From positions 930,001-994,000 of the forward strand of contig NZ_CP089925.1 in NCBI RefSeq assembly GCF_021284745.1: 64,000 bases of DNA, written 5' to 3'. This stretch comes from Lysobacter sp. KIS68-7 (GTDB lineage: Bacteria; Pseudomonadota; Gammaproteobacteria; Xanthomonadales; Xanthomonadaceae). A model generated the notes under the pieces. That model made no database searches. It was given only the letters and a program-made list of their open reading frames with translations, and was not told the DNA's origin. Shown here in pieces: positions 17,850 to 27,677 of the stretch (its first letter is position 1; each line of letters starts with the position of its first letter). Position numbers and translations under genes: made by a program.

Positions 17850-18269
17850 TCAGCCCTGCTTCTGGACGAAGCCGATCTTGATCATGCCGGCGTTCTTCGC
17901 CGAAGCGAGGACCTTGGCAAGCACGCCGTAATCGGCGTTCGGATCGGTGTCGATTTCCAGCTGCGGCTGGTTCTGCGGGTCGCGATTGACCTCGACTTCC
18001 ATCAGGTTTTCGAGCGCCGAGAGAGGCTGCGCCGCTTCGTTCCAGTACACCTGGCCGCCTGCGTCGATGCGCAGGGAGATCGGCGGCGGCGGTTCCTTCA
18101 CCTGCGGCGGCGGGTTGAGCGACTTCTGCGGCAGATCGATGTCGATCGGATAGGAGAGCGTGGGCGCGGTGACCATGAAGATGATCAGGAGCACCAGCAT
18201 CACGTCGACGAGCGGCGTGACGTTGATGTCGGCCATCGGGCCACCACCACCACCGGAACTGAATGCCAT
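17850..18269 (-). CDS. exbD2: Biopolymer transport protein ExbD (second paralogue, ExbD2)
   Basis: The protein has 139 residues. A short cytoplasmic N terminus is followed by one membrane helix containing the functional Asp in [18 protein letters not shown], then a periplasmic domain. ExbD works with ExbB as the proton-driven motor of TonB in the inner membrane. It is the last gene of the operon, 19 bases after exbD1. In Xanthomonas campestris the second ExbD is reported to be dispensable for iron uptake, so this copy may have a special role. The periplasmic part differs from ExbD1, with a Pro-rich insert. Confidence 0.93.
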   Translation of the reverse strand: MAFSSGGGGGPMADINVTPLVDVMLVLLIIFMVTAPTLSYPIDIDLPQKSLNPPPQVKEPPPPISLRIDAGGQVYWNEAAQPLSALENLMEVEVNRDPQNQPQLEIDTDPNADYGVLAKVLASAKNAGMIKIGFVQKQG

Positions 18270-18288
18270 GGTTCTGTTCTCCTAGGCC

Positions 18289-18711
18289 TCAGGGCCGTTC
18301 TTTCTCGGCCACGAAGCCGACTTTGCGCATGCCCTGGTTCTGGGCGACCTGCACCACTTCCTGGACGACGCGATACTTGGTCGTCCGGTCTCCGCGCACG
18401 TTGATGGCCGGCTGCGGGGTACGTTGGGCTTCGACCGAGAGACGGCTCTCGATCTGGTCCTTCGTGATGGGCTGATCGTTCCAGTACAGGTTGCCCTGCT
18501 CGGTCACCGTGATCGTGATCGGCTGGATCACGACCGGCTTGTCTTCGATCTTGTTGAGCGTCGCCTTCGGCAACTCGACCTTGACCTTATGCGACATCAG
18601 CGGCGCCGTGATCATGAAGATGATCAGCAGCACCAGCATCACGTCCACGAGGGGCGTCACGTTGATCTCGGCCATCGGGCCGCCGCTCTCGTTGCCACTA
18701 CTGAAGGCCAT
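18289..18711 (-). CDS. exbD1: Biopolymer transport protein ExbD (first paralogue, ExbD1)
   Basis: The protein has 140 residues and the same architecture as its downstream paralogue: [20 protein letters not shown] with the proton-carrying Asp in the single helix, then a periplasmic domain ending near the C terminus. It sits between exbB (27 bases upstream) and exbD2. It should form the ExbB-ExbD motor that energises TonB. The two ExbD copies share the N-terminal 20 residues almost exactly but diverge strongly after the helix. Confidence 0.94.
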   Translation of the reverse strand: MAFSSGNESGGPMAEINVTPLVDVMLVLLIIFMITAPLMSHKVKVELPKATLNKIEDKPVVIQPITITVTEQGNLYWNDQPITKDQIESRLSVEAQRTPQPAINVRGDRTTKYRVVQEVVQVAQNQGMRKVGFVAEKERP

Positions 18712-18738
18712 GGGGGTCTCCGTCTAGTTGCGACTGAC

Positions 18739-19509
18739 TTAGCGCTTGACCGGAACTTCGCCGACGCGGGCGCCGGTGGCGAAGAAGTCGTGCAGGTCGT
18801 GCGCGAAGGTGTCGAACTTGCTGTTCGTGACGCGGTTCAGGCGCACGAAGAAGTTGTACGCAAGCACGGCCGGGATGGCGACGAACAGACCGACGGCGGT
18901 CATGATCAGCGCTTCACCCACCGGGCCGGCGACGGCGTCGATGGAGGCCTGGCCCGAAGCACCGATCTTGATCAGCGCGCCGTAGATGCCCCACACGGTG
19001 CCGAGCAGGCCGACGAACGGCGCGGTCGAACCGACGGTGGCGAGCACGGTCAGGCCGTTCTCGAGGCGCGAGGATTCGCGGGTCACGCCCTGGCGCAGCG
19101 CGCGGTCCACGAACTCCGAGCGGTTGAGCGACTCGACCAGGCGCGAACCTTCATGGCGCTGGTGGTGCGCGGCAGCCTGCGCGGCGTCGAGCGCGATCTT
19201 GGAGAACGGCTCGCTCTTGTTCTGCTCTTCCATGAAGCGGATGGCGTCCTGCGCGTTCGGGGTTTCCCAGAACGTGGAGACGACGCGATCGGCGCTGCCG
19301 CGGATGCGAACGTTCTTGATGAGGTTGATCACGATCCAGTACCACGACATCGCGGACATGATCACGAGGGTGGTGGCCACGACCAGCTGGACGACGTAGT
19401 CGCCAGGATTGGCGAGCATCTCGCGCGCCAGGTGGTCGACGCCCATTTGCTTGAGCGCGTCGGCGTTGCTTCCGGTCGCAGCAACGGCGTTGGTGGTTTC
19501 CTGCAGCAT
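18739..19509 (-). CDS. exbB: Biopolymer transport protein ExbB
   Basis: The protein has 256 residues from the ATG at 19509, which has a good ribosome site (aagg); the longer ORF start at 19557 has none. It has three membrane helices, including the conserved pore segment TVGSTAPFVGLLGTVWGIYG (about residue 175) of the MotA/TolQ/ExbB family. It forms the pentameric proton channel around ExbD and drives TonB. It lies 78 bases after tonB and ahead of the two exbD genes. Confidence 0.95.
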   Translation of the reverse strand: MLQETTNAVAATGSNADALKQMGVDHLAREMLANPGDYVVQLVVATTLVIMSAMSWYWIVINLIKNVRIRGSADRVVSTFWETPNAQDAIRFMEEQNKSEPFSKIALDAAQAAAHHQRHEGSRLVESLNRSEFVDRALRQGVTRESSRLENGLTVLATVGSTAPFVGLLGTVWGIYGALIKIGASGQASIDAVAGPVGEALIMTAVGLFVAIPAVLAYNFFVRLNRVTNSKFDTFAHDLHDFFATGARVGEVPVKR

Positions 19510-19587
19510 GACGCTTACCTTCTGTCTGGAAAGAATGGAATTACTAGGGAAAAACAAAAATCGATAAAGGGAGTTGCGTTGTAACGA

Positions 19588-20247
19588 TTAACCCGATTGC
19601 TTCAGGTCGAGCGGCAAGATGCCCGAACCCGGCTGCCCGGGGCACAGCTTGATGCGGCGGGCCCACTGCTGGGCGGCGCGGTCGACGTTGCGATCGCGGC
19701 TGCTCTGCGCCACGCCCACGTCGGTGACGGTGCCGTCGGCCTGGTACGTCAGCGACAGCTTCATCATGCCGGCGATGCGGGCACGCGAGATCGCGCTCTG
19801 CAGCGGCGTCAGCGAAGGCATGTTGCAGATGCTGGCACGCAGGTCGCTCGAATCGCGTGTGGGACCCGTCGGCGCGGCCGGCGGAGCCGGCGGAGCCGGC
19901 GGCGGAGCCTGGACGTCGACCGGGGACGGTTCGTCGAAGACAACCGGCGGTTCTTCCGGCGGCGGCGGGAGGGGGCTGGGCTTCGGCACCGTCTGCGGCT
20001 TCAGCACGATCTGCTTCGGCGGTTCCGGCGGCGGCGGCGGCGGCGGCGGGGGCGGCGGCGGCGGCTTGATGAAGTTGACGAGGGTCACTTCTTCTTCTTC
20101 CGCCTGGGCACCCGGGGGCGCGACCGGCATGAGCAGCAGCATCAGCGCCGCGACATGCAGGGCGATCACGAAGGAAATGCCGACGATGCGCGGCCAGTTG
20201 AGCGGCTGGCGTTCGTGCCTGTCGGGGTGCGGCAAGTTATCCGTCAT
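19588..20247 (-). CDS. tonB: Energy transducer TonB
   Basis: The protein has 219 residues. A cytoplasmic N terminus is followed by one membrane helix (about 20-42, WPRIVGISFVIALHVAALML) with the conserved His that couples to ExbB/D. A long Pro-rich periplasmic spacer with a run of 13 prolines follows, then a C-terminal TonB domain. It links the proton motive force to outer-membrane siderophore and nutrient receptors. The start at ATG 20247 is preferred over the TTG at 20253. It is the first gene of the tonB-exbB-exbD1-exbD2 operon. A promoter with an unusual repeat lies upstream. Confidence 0.92.
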   Translation of the reverse strand: MTDNLPHPDRHERQPLNWPRIVGISFVIALHVAALMLLLMPVAPPGAQAEEEEVTLVNFIKPPPPPPPPPPPPPEPPKQIVLKPQTVPKPSPLPPPPEEPPVVFDEPSPVDVQAPPPAPPAPPAAPTGPTRDSSDLRASICNMPSLTPLQSAISRARIAGMMKLSLTYQADGTVTDVGVAQSSRDRNVDRAAQQWARRIKLCPGQPGSGILPLDLKQSG

Positions 20248-20323
20248 GCGCAAGGCTCGGGGGGTAGGGCCCGACGCCTTTTACGCGTCGGATTTGCAAT
20301 GCAGGCCGCCGGAAACGAAGCGG

Positions 20324-20384
20324 CCGCGGGAATTTCCAAGCATATACCAATCCCGCGGGCGTACACCAATGCCGATTCCGCGGG
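20324..20384. repeat. Three copies of an 8-mer (CCGCGGGA) over the tonB promoter
   Basis: The 8-mer occurs at 20324-20331 and 20377-20384 on the plus strand and inverted at 20351-20358. They are spaced 26-27 bases apart, so the copies alternate in orientation. The middle copy lies in the -35/-10 spacer of the proposed tonB promoter and the others flank it. It may be an operator array. I do not see a Fur-box consensus (GATAAT-type) here. Confidence 0.5.
20341..20369 (-). promoter_or_regulatory. Candidate sigma-70 promoter for tonB
   Basis: On the minus strand, TTGGTG and TATATG are separated by 17 bases. This gives a leader of about 90 bases before the tonB ATG. The -35 match is only moderate; the -10 match is better. 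The spacing and AT-rich -10 in GC-rich surroundings make it the best candidate in the gap. Confidence 0.45.
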
Positions 20385-20400
20385 ATGTGATGTATCTCAA

Positions 20401-21534
20401 TTATCGATTCGAGAGGATTTCTTTTGCCTCTGCCGGCTTCTTGACACCCTTGTCCAAGGCCTGCTGAGCCGCGGCCTTGGCCTCGGACGTCTTGCCCTGG
20501 TCGCGCAGGATCTTGGCAAGGTTGAGGTAGGCCTCGCCGTCGGATGCCATCGGCGCGGCCTTTTTGTAGAAGGTAATGGCGTCGCTGTCACTGCCCGTGA
20601 AGTAGGCGTTCTGGCCGAGGATCATGTAGTCGGTGGCGAGTTCCGGGCCCGGCTTGAGGATGCCCTTGGCTTCGCCGTCCTCCATCACGCGCTGCGCGTC
20701 CTTGTACTTTTCGGCGTTCATGTAGCCGACGTAGAGCGCACGCAATTCCTTCGGCTCGGTGAGCATGCCCTTCTTGTACGCGTCTTCGAGCAGCGCGTTC
20801 GCCTTGTCGTCCTGCTTGGCTTCCTGGTAGGTCGCCACGGCGTTCATCAGCGCCTTCTTGTCGTTCGGGTTCTTCGCGAGCTGCGCTTCGTACATCTTCA
20901 CCGCTTCATCGCTGCGGCCGAGGTTGGCGAGCAGGTTCGCGCGCAATGCCTGCGCATCCGGCTTGTCGACCTTGGTTTCGCCGAGGAAGCGGTCGAGCGT
21001 GGCGAGCGACTTGTCGTACTGCTTGAGGTTGTATTGCACGACGGCCAGGTTGTACATGACCTGGTAGTGGCTGTTGTTTTCCAGGCCGTTGGCGTCGATC
21101 GCCTTCTGGAAGTAGTCGGCGGACTTGGCTTCGTCGTTGAGCGAAGACTCCGACGCCGCGGCGAGCTGGTAGGAGAAGGACTTCTCGTACGGGTTGGAGT
21201 CGCTCTTGCCGGCGAGCGCTTCGGCCTTGGTGACCACGTCGGCGTACTTCTGCGCGTCGTAGTCGGCCTGCAGTGCCTGCAGCGCCTTGAGGTTGTCGCC
21301 CTTCGCCTTCGCTTCCGGCGACACGCGCGTGGCGTTCGGGAAGAGCTGCTGTTCCTGGGTTTCCGCCTTGGCGGTGTCCGTGCCCTTGCCGAGTTCCTTC
21401 ATGCGCTTGGCGCGCTGCTCGCGCATCGACGTCGAGCCCGCCTGTTGCTGCGCGAACACGGGCGCGGCGATCGCAAGGGAGAGGGCAGCGCAGACCGCAA
21501 TGGTCAGCGGACGGATGTGGGAGAAAGCGTTCAT
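20401..21534 (-). CDS. Secreted TPR-repeat protein
   Basis: The protein has 377 residues. The ATG at 21534 has a good ribosome site (agagga) and a Sec signal peptide (IAVCAALSLAIAAPVFAQQQ, cleaved near residue 30). The rest is helical with several TPR-like repeats, for example YNLAVVQYNLKQYDKSLATL and AYLNLAKILRDQGKTSEAKA. It is likely a periplasmic scaffold for protein interactions. It lies upstream of tonB with a 153-base gap on the same strand, so it may be co-regulated with the TonB system. There is no sequence evidence of a specific partner. Confidence 0.82.
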   Translation of the reverse strand: MNAFSHIRPLTIAVCAALSLAIAAPVFAQQQAGSTSMREQRAKRMKELGKGTDTAKAETQEQQLFPNATRVSPEAKAKGDNLKALQALQADYDAQKYADVVTKAEALAGKSDSNPYEKSFSYQLAAASESSLNDEAKSADYFQKAIDANGLENNSHYQVMYNLAVVQYNLKQYDKSLATLDRFLGETKVDKPDAQALRANLLANLGRSDEAVKMYEAQLAKNPNDKKALMNAVATYQEAKQDDKANALLEDAYKKGMLTEPKELRALYVGYMNAEKYKDAQRVMEDGEAKGILKPGPELATDYMILGQNAYFTGSDSDAITFYKKAAPMASDGEAYLNLAKILRDQGKTSEAKAAAQQALDKGVKKPAEAKEILSNR

Positions 21535-21652
21535 CGGAATCCTCTTCGGCAGGCTGGGCTGCGGGTGGGGGGCGCGGGGCCGGGGGGCGGTCACGCTAGC
21601 AGAAAGCAAGTAAGAAATTGCATGGGTGCAACAAATCGGGTTGATGGCTGGT

Positions 21653-22474
21653 TCACCCGCACTTGGGGCGCCGGCCGGCAGCACGGGCCTGTTCGTACAC
21701 AGGGACGAGCGAGGCCGCGCGCTGCTGGAGCTCGCGGATGCGGGCTTCGGGGTTGGGGTGCGTGGAGAGCCACTGGGGCGGCCGGCTGCTGCTGTTGCTT
21801 GCGGCGATCATGTTCGTCCACAGGTCGACGGCGCCGCGCGGGTCGAAGCCGGCCTGCGCCATCAGTTGCTGGCCTACGACGTCGGCCTCGCTCTCCTGCT
21901 GTCGCGAGCCCGGGAGGAGGAAGCCCGTCTGCGCCAGCACGCTGCCACCCTGCATCGCGACGTCGCCGATGCCTGAGCCATAACGCGAACCTAACAAAGC
22001 GCCCAGCACTTGCACGGCGCCCTGCGCGCCCATCTGCCGCGTGATGCGTTCCTCGTGGTGGCGCGAAATGACGTGGCCGATTTCGTGCGAGATCACGCCC
22101 GCCAGCTGGTCCTGGTTCTTCGCGACGCGAAAGATGCCGGTGTACACGCCGACCTTGCCGCCAGGCAGTGCGAACGCGTTCGGCTCGTCGTCCTGGAAGA
22201 CCACCGTTTCCCAACCGCCCTGCCAGTTCGGCGGGAGCTGTTGCGTGATCGCGGCGACGATGCACTGGGCTTCGCGCTGTTGGCGCGCATCGCTGGTCGG
22301 GCGCTTTTGCGCCTTCACTTCGTTGAAGGCCTGCGTGCCGAGCTGGTTGAGTTCCTCCTGCGACACGCCGCCGACGACCTGGGTGCGACCGGTCGGCGAG
22401 GTGGTGGTGGCACAGGCGGCCACGATGGCGGAGATCGCGAGGGCGAGCGAGGCAGTCTTCAGGGCGTGCGGCAT
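21653..22474 (-). CDS. M48 family zinc metalloprotease lipoprotein (LoiP/YggG-like)
   Basis: The protein has 273 residues, starting at the ATG at 22474 just before a lipobox (ALAISAIVAAC, Cys21). The zinc motif HEIGH (His130, Glu131, His134) is joined by the third ligand Glu194 in ESEAD. This is the M48 pattern of LoiP and BepA, which degrade misfolded outer-membrane proteins in the periplasm. The lipid anchor suggests an outer-membrane location. It is a single gene between gyrB and the TPR gene, with a striking inverted repeat in its upstream region. Confidence 0.9.
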   Translation of the reverse strand: MPHALKTASLALAISAIVAACATTTSPTGRTQVVGGVSQEELNQLGTQAFNEVKAQKRPTSDARQQREAQCIVAAITQQLPPNWQGGWETVVFQDDEPNAFALPGGKVGVYTGIFRVAKNQDQLAGVISHEIGHVISRHHEERITRQMGAQGAVQVLGALLGSRYGSGIGDVAMQGGSVLAQTGFLLPGSRQQESEADVVGQQLMAQAGFDPRGAVDLWTNMIAASNSSSRPPQWLSTHPNPEARIRELQQRAASLVPVYEQARAAGRRPKCG

Positions 22475-22481
22475 GGGGAAT

Positions 22482-22528
22482 CCGAATTCAGGTTCGTTGT
22501 CGTCATAGGACAGGGTCCCTGAATTCGG
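22482..22528. promoter_or_regulatory. Perfect 11-bp inverted repeat upstream of the M48 protease
   Basis: The arms ccgaattcagg (22482-22492) and cctgaattcgg (22518-22528) are exact inverted copies separated by 25 bases. The near arm begins only 7 bases upstream of the start codon. It could be an operator flanking the promoter or a leader hairpin that hides the ribosome site. The arms are AT-richer than the surroundings. Confidence 0.55.
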
Positions 22529-22549
22529 CGTCAAACGGCCGGCTGCCCG

Positions 22550-22572
22550 GACCGGCCGTTGTCCGGCCGGTC
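22550..22572 (-). terminator. Stem-loop after gyrB, probable terminator without T tail
   Basis: A perfect 9-bp GC-rich stem (gaccggccg 22550-22558, cggccggtc 22564-22572) has a 5-base loop, 34 bases past the gyrB stop. There is no T run directly after it on the minus strand, so termination would be partial or Rho-assisted. Nearby copies of cggccgg give it alternative pairings. Confidence 0.45.
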
Positions 22573-22605
22573 ATGTATGCGATGCGCGCGTGCAGCGCGC
22601 CGCGG

Positions 22606-25150
<2,545 letters not shown>

Positions 25151-25188
25151 ACGATGGCCATGCAGCGCCGCGTACGCAGACATGGACG

Positions 25189-26277
25189 CTATCTGTCTTC
25201 AGGCGCGAGCCGGCCCTGTTCGATGCGGAATCGGACGAGTCGGTCGGCGAATGCGTCCAGGGCCGCGGGGGCGTCCGTGCCGGTGACGAAGACCTGCGCG
25301 CCCGTTGCCGCGAGACCTTCGACGACCCGCGCCTGGTGGTGCCGATCCAGTTCTGACGCCAGGTCGTCGAGCGCGATGACCGGCCAATCCCCCGCGAGCT
25401 CGGCGTGGAGCCGCGCCTGGGAAAGCAGCAGCGCCAGCGCGGTGAGCTTGGCTTGGCCGCGAGAGAGCGCTTCCCGCCCGGGAAGCCCGCTCCAGCCGAT
25501 GCGGACGTCGGCCCGATGCGGCCCGACGCTGGTGAAGCCGGCCATGAGGTCGCGTGGTCGGCTCAGCAGCAGTGCGTCGGCCAGCGCGAGCTCTTCGCGC
25601 TTCCAGCCTGGCTGAAGATCCAGGCTGTTGGCGCCGATCGCGGGGGCAAGGCCGGTGGCCTCGGACGCAAAGATTCCCTGCCACTGCGCGATGTAGGCCT
25701 CCCGGCTGCGGGTGATGGATTCCCCGCTGTCGGCCAGTTCGTGCTCCCAGACGTCGAGTTCCGAGGGGCGGCCACCCGACTTGAGCAAGGCATTGCGCTG
25801 CTTTAGGGCCCGGGCGTAGCGCCGCCACACGCGAAGGAAGTCCGGTTCCACGTGGAACAGGCCCCAGTCGAGCAGCCGGCGGCGGTTCTCGGCCGGCCCC
25901 GTCACTAAGGCATGGCTGCCGGGTTCAAAGGTGACGACGGCAAGCGCAGCGCAGAGCTCGCCAAGATGGGCCACATTGGCGCCGTCCAGCCGACCTTCCC
26001 AATCCTGGCCGGTGTGGCGCAGGCCCGCGCGACGCTCCCGCCCACCGGCCTCCTGCCAGCCGACGAACAGCTCCACGGCCTGATCGCCCTGCCGGATGAG
26101 CCCGTCCCGCACGCGCCCCCGGAAACTGCGCCCGTAGGCCATCAGGTGCAGGGCTTCGAGCACGGAGGTTTTGCCCGCGCCGTTGTCGCCCGTCAGCAGA
26201 TTAAGGGCGGGGCCCGGCGCCAAAGCGAGACGGTCGAATCGCCGGAGCCCCGCGACTTCGAGCCGGGTTACGTGCAT
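25189..26277 (-). CDS. recF: DNA replication and repair protein RecF
   Basis: The protein has 362 residues. It has the N-terminal MHVTRLEVAGLRRFD, Walker A GDNGAGKTS (30-38), and a C-terminal ATPase signature region (SRGQAKLTALALLLSQ) with Walker B VIALDDLASELD. RecF helps load RecA onto gapped DNA with RecO and RecR. A parS-type palindrome is embedded in its coding sequence at 25845-25858. It lies between dnaN and gyrB. Confidence 0.96.
   Translation of the reverse strand: MHVTRLEVAGLRRFDRLALAPGPALNLLTGDNGAGKTSVLEALHLMAYGRSFRGRVRDGLIRQGDQAVELFVGWQEAGGRERRAGLRHTGQDWEGRLDGANVAHLGELCAALAVVTFEPGSHALVTGPAENRRRLLDWGLFHVEPDFLRVWRRYARALKQRNALLKSGGRPSELDVWEHELADSGESITRSREAYIAQWQGIFASEATGLAPAIGANSLDLQPGWKREELALADALLLSRPRDLMAGFTSVGPHRADVRIGWSGLPGREALSRGQAKLTALALLLSQARLHAELAGDWPVIALDDLASELDRHHQARVVEGLAATGAQVFVTGTDAPAALDAFADRLVRFRIEQGRLAPEDR
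25845..25858. other. parS-type ParB-binding palindrome inside recF
   Basis: The 14-bp palindrome GTTCCACGTGGAAC matches the core of the chromosomal parS consensus (TGTTNCACGTGNAACA). The right flank A also matches; the left flank T is replaced by G. The site is within recF, about 1.6 kb from the dnaN start. ParB binds such sites near the origin to nucleate the segregation complex. Confidence 0.85.
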
Positions 26278-26294
26278 ACGGCCGCCCCAAAGCA

Positions 26295-26320
26295 GAACGC
26301 CCGGGCGGGGCCGGGCGTTC
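26295..26320 (-). repeat. GC-rich stem-loop between dnaN and recF
   Basis: A perfect 10-bp stem (gaacgcccgg / ccgggcgttc) with a gcgggg loop lies 18 bases upstream of the recF start. Only a weak T tract follows on the minus strand. It could be an attenuator between dnaN and recF, or affect recF translation by structure near its ribosome site. Confidence 0.45.
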
Positions 26321-26329
26321 GGATCGTCC

Positions 26330-26343
26330 GTTCCACGTGGAAC
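26330..26343. other. parS-type ParB-binding palindrome between dnaN and recF
   Basis: A second exact copy of GTTCCACGTGGAAC, with the right-hand A of the 16-bp consensus and C at the first position. It sits in the 73-base gap between dnaN and recF. With the copy in recF, it makes a pair about 485 bp apart within 1.7 kb of oriC. Confidence 0.85.
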
Positions 26344-26350
26344 ACGTCGA

Positions 26351-27451
26351 TCACAGGCGGAGCGGCATTACCACGTGGCGGCACTTTTCGCTGCTGGCCT
26401 CGCGGACGAGGGCCGAAGAGTTGGCGTCGCGCAGCTGCAGGACGATGTACTCGTCGCGCAGGGCGGACAGGGCGTCGAGCAGGTAGTTCACGTTGAAGCC
26501 GATCGCCAGGCCATCGACCCGGGTTTCGGCTTCGATCTCTTCCTGCGCCTCTTCCTGCTCCGGGTTGTGCGCGTTGATGCGCAGCTGGCCCGGCGAGACT
26601 TCGATGCGGACGCCGCGGTACTTCTCGTTCGAGAGGATCGCCGCGCGCTGAAGCGCCGCACGCAGCACCTCGCGATCGACCTTGACCTCGCGATCCGCAC
26701 CGATCGGGATCACGGCTTCGTAATCCGGGAAGCGGCCGTCGATCAGCTTGCTGGTGAAGGTGACATCGTCGCGCTTGACGCGGATGTGGCTGCGGCCGAC
26801 TTCGAGCTCCAGCTCGCGATCGCCGCCTTCCAGCAGGCGCTGCAGCTCGGTCACGCCCTTGCGCGGCACGATGATCTGGCGCTTCGACTGCGCGCCGCCA
26901 TCGAGCGGCGACTCGCACAGCGCCAGGCGATGGCCATCGGTGGCCACGCAGCGCAGCGCCTTGTCGCGCAGGTCGAAGAGCAGGCCATTGAGGTAGTAGC
27001 GCACGTCCTGTTGGGCCATCGCGAACGCCGTGCGTTCGATCAGTTCCTTCAGGCCCGCCTCCGGCACGCGCACGCGTTCGGTGGCTTCGACCTCGTCGAC
27101 CGACGGGAAGTCGTTCGCCGGCAGGCTGGCCAGCGTGAAACGACTGCGACCGGCCTGGACCGTGATCTTGTCGCCCGACTGCGACACCGTGACCTTGCTG
27201 CCGTCCGGCAACGCACGAACGATTTCGAACAGCTTGCGCGCCGGGATCGTCGTCTCCCCGTCCTGCGCGTCATCGACCGCTTGCCGGGCCACCATCTCGA
27301 CTTCGAGATCCGTGCCCGTCAGCGAGAGCTGACCCTGGCGTACCTGCACCAGCAGGTTGGCCAGGACCGGAAGGGTCTGTCGGCGTTCGACGACATTGAC
27401 GACTTGCGCCAACGGCTTCAGGAAGACTTCGCGTTGCAGGCTGAAACGCAT
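26351..27451 (-). CDS. dnaN: DNA polymerase III sliding clamp, beta subunit
   Basis: The protein has 366 residues. It starts MRFSLQREVFLKPLAQVVNV and ends in the typical YIVLQLRDANSSALVREA and VMPLRL, which fit the clamp C terminus. It forms the ring that holds the replicase on DNA. It follows oriC and is transcribed away from dnaA, in the same direction. Confidence 0.98.
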   Translation of the reverse strand: MRFSLQREVFLKPLAQVVNVVERRQTLPVLANLLVQVRQGQLSLTGTDLEVEMVARQAVDDAQDGETTIPARKLFEIVRALPDGSKVTVSQSGDKITVQAGRSRFTLASLPANDFPSVDEVEATERVRVPEAGLKELIERTAFAMAQQDVRYYLNGLLFDLRDKALRCVATDGHRLALCESPLDGGAQSKRQIIVPRKGVTELQRLLEGGDRELELEVGRSHIRVKRDDVTFTSKLIDGRFPDYEAVIPIGADREVKVDREVLRAALQRAAILSNEKYRGVRIEVSPGQLRINAHNPEQEEAQEEIEAETRVDGLAIGFNVNYLLDALSALRDEYIVLQLRDANSSALVREASSEKCRHVVMPLRL

Positions 27452-27677
27452 GCGGTCTGGTTCCCCGGGTCCAAGCTCTGAAAGGATGGATAAATCAAAA
27501 GAATGGTGGTGCTTGGTGTCGCGAAAATCTGGGTGGAACTACCGCAACTGCTTGATCTTGAAGCGTTTATCGACGTGAGCAAGGCGTGTATATCCTGGCT
27601 CCCACGGTCGGGAAAAGTTGTGGATAACGTTCGGGGCCCCTGGGGCGCACCTGCCTTATCCACAGCTTTCCCCGCAC
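27452..27677. other. Probable chromosomal replication origin (oriC) between dnaA and dnaN
   Basis: This 226-bp gap is AT-rich for the window. It has two perfect 9-mer DnaA boxes, TTATCCACA at 27656-27664 and its complement at 27619-27627, and a weaker box at 27485-27493 (two mismatches). AT clusters near 27488-27505 and 27589-27596 could unwind. In Xanthomonas campestris the dnaA-dnaN gap was shown to be the minimal origin, which supports the call. Confidence 0.85.

Noticed and set aside
19860-20080. Dense Pro-codon repeat in tonB taken as a possible tandem repeat element
   Set aside because: It encodes the normal Pro-rich TonB spacer; the repetition is due to codon composition.
22550-22572. 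Repeated cggccgg after gyrB taken as a possible REP-type element
   Set aside because: The copies are local and of simple GC composition; I see no second locus in the window, so a stem-loop terminator is enough.
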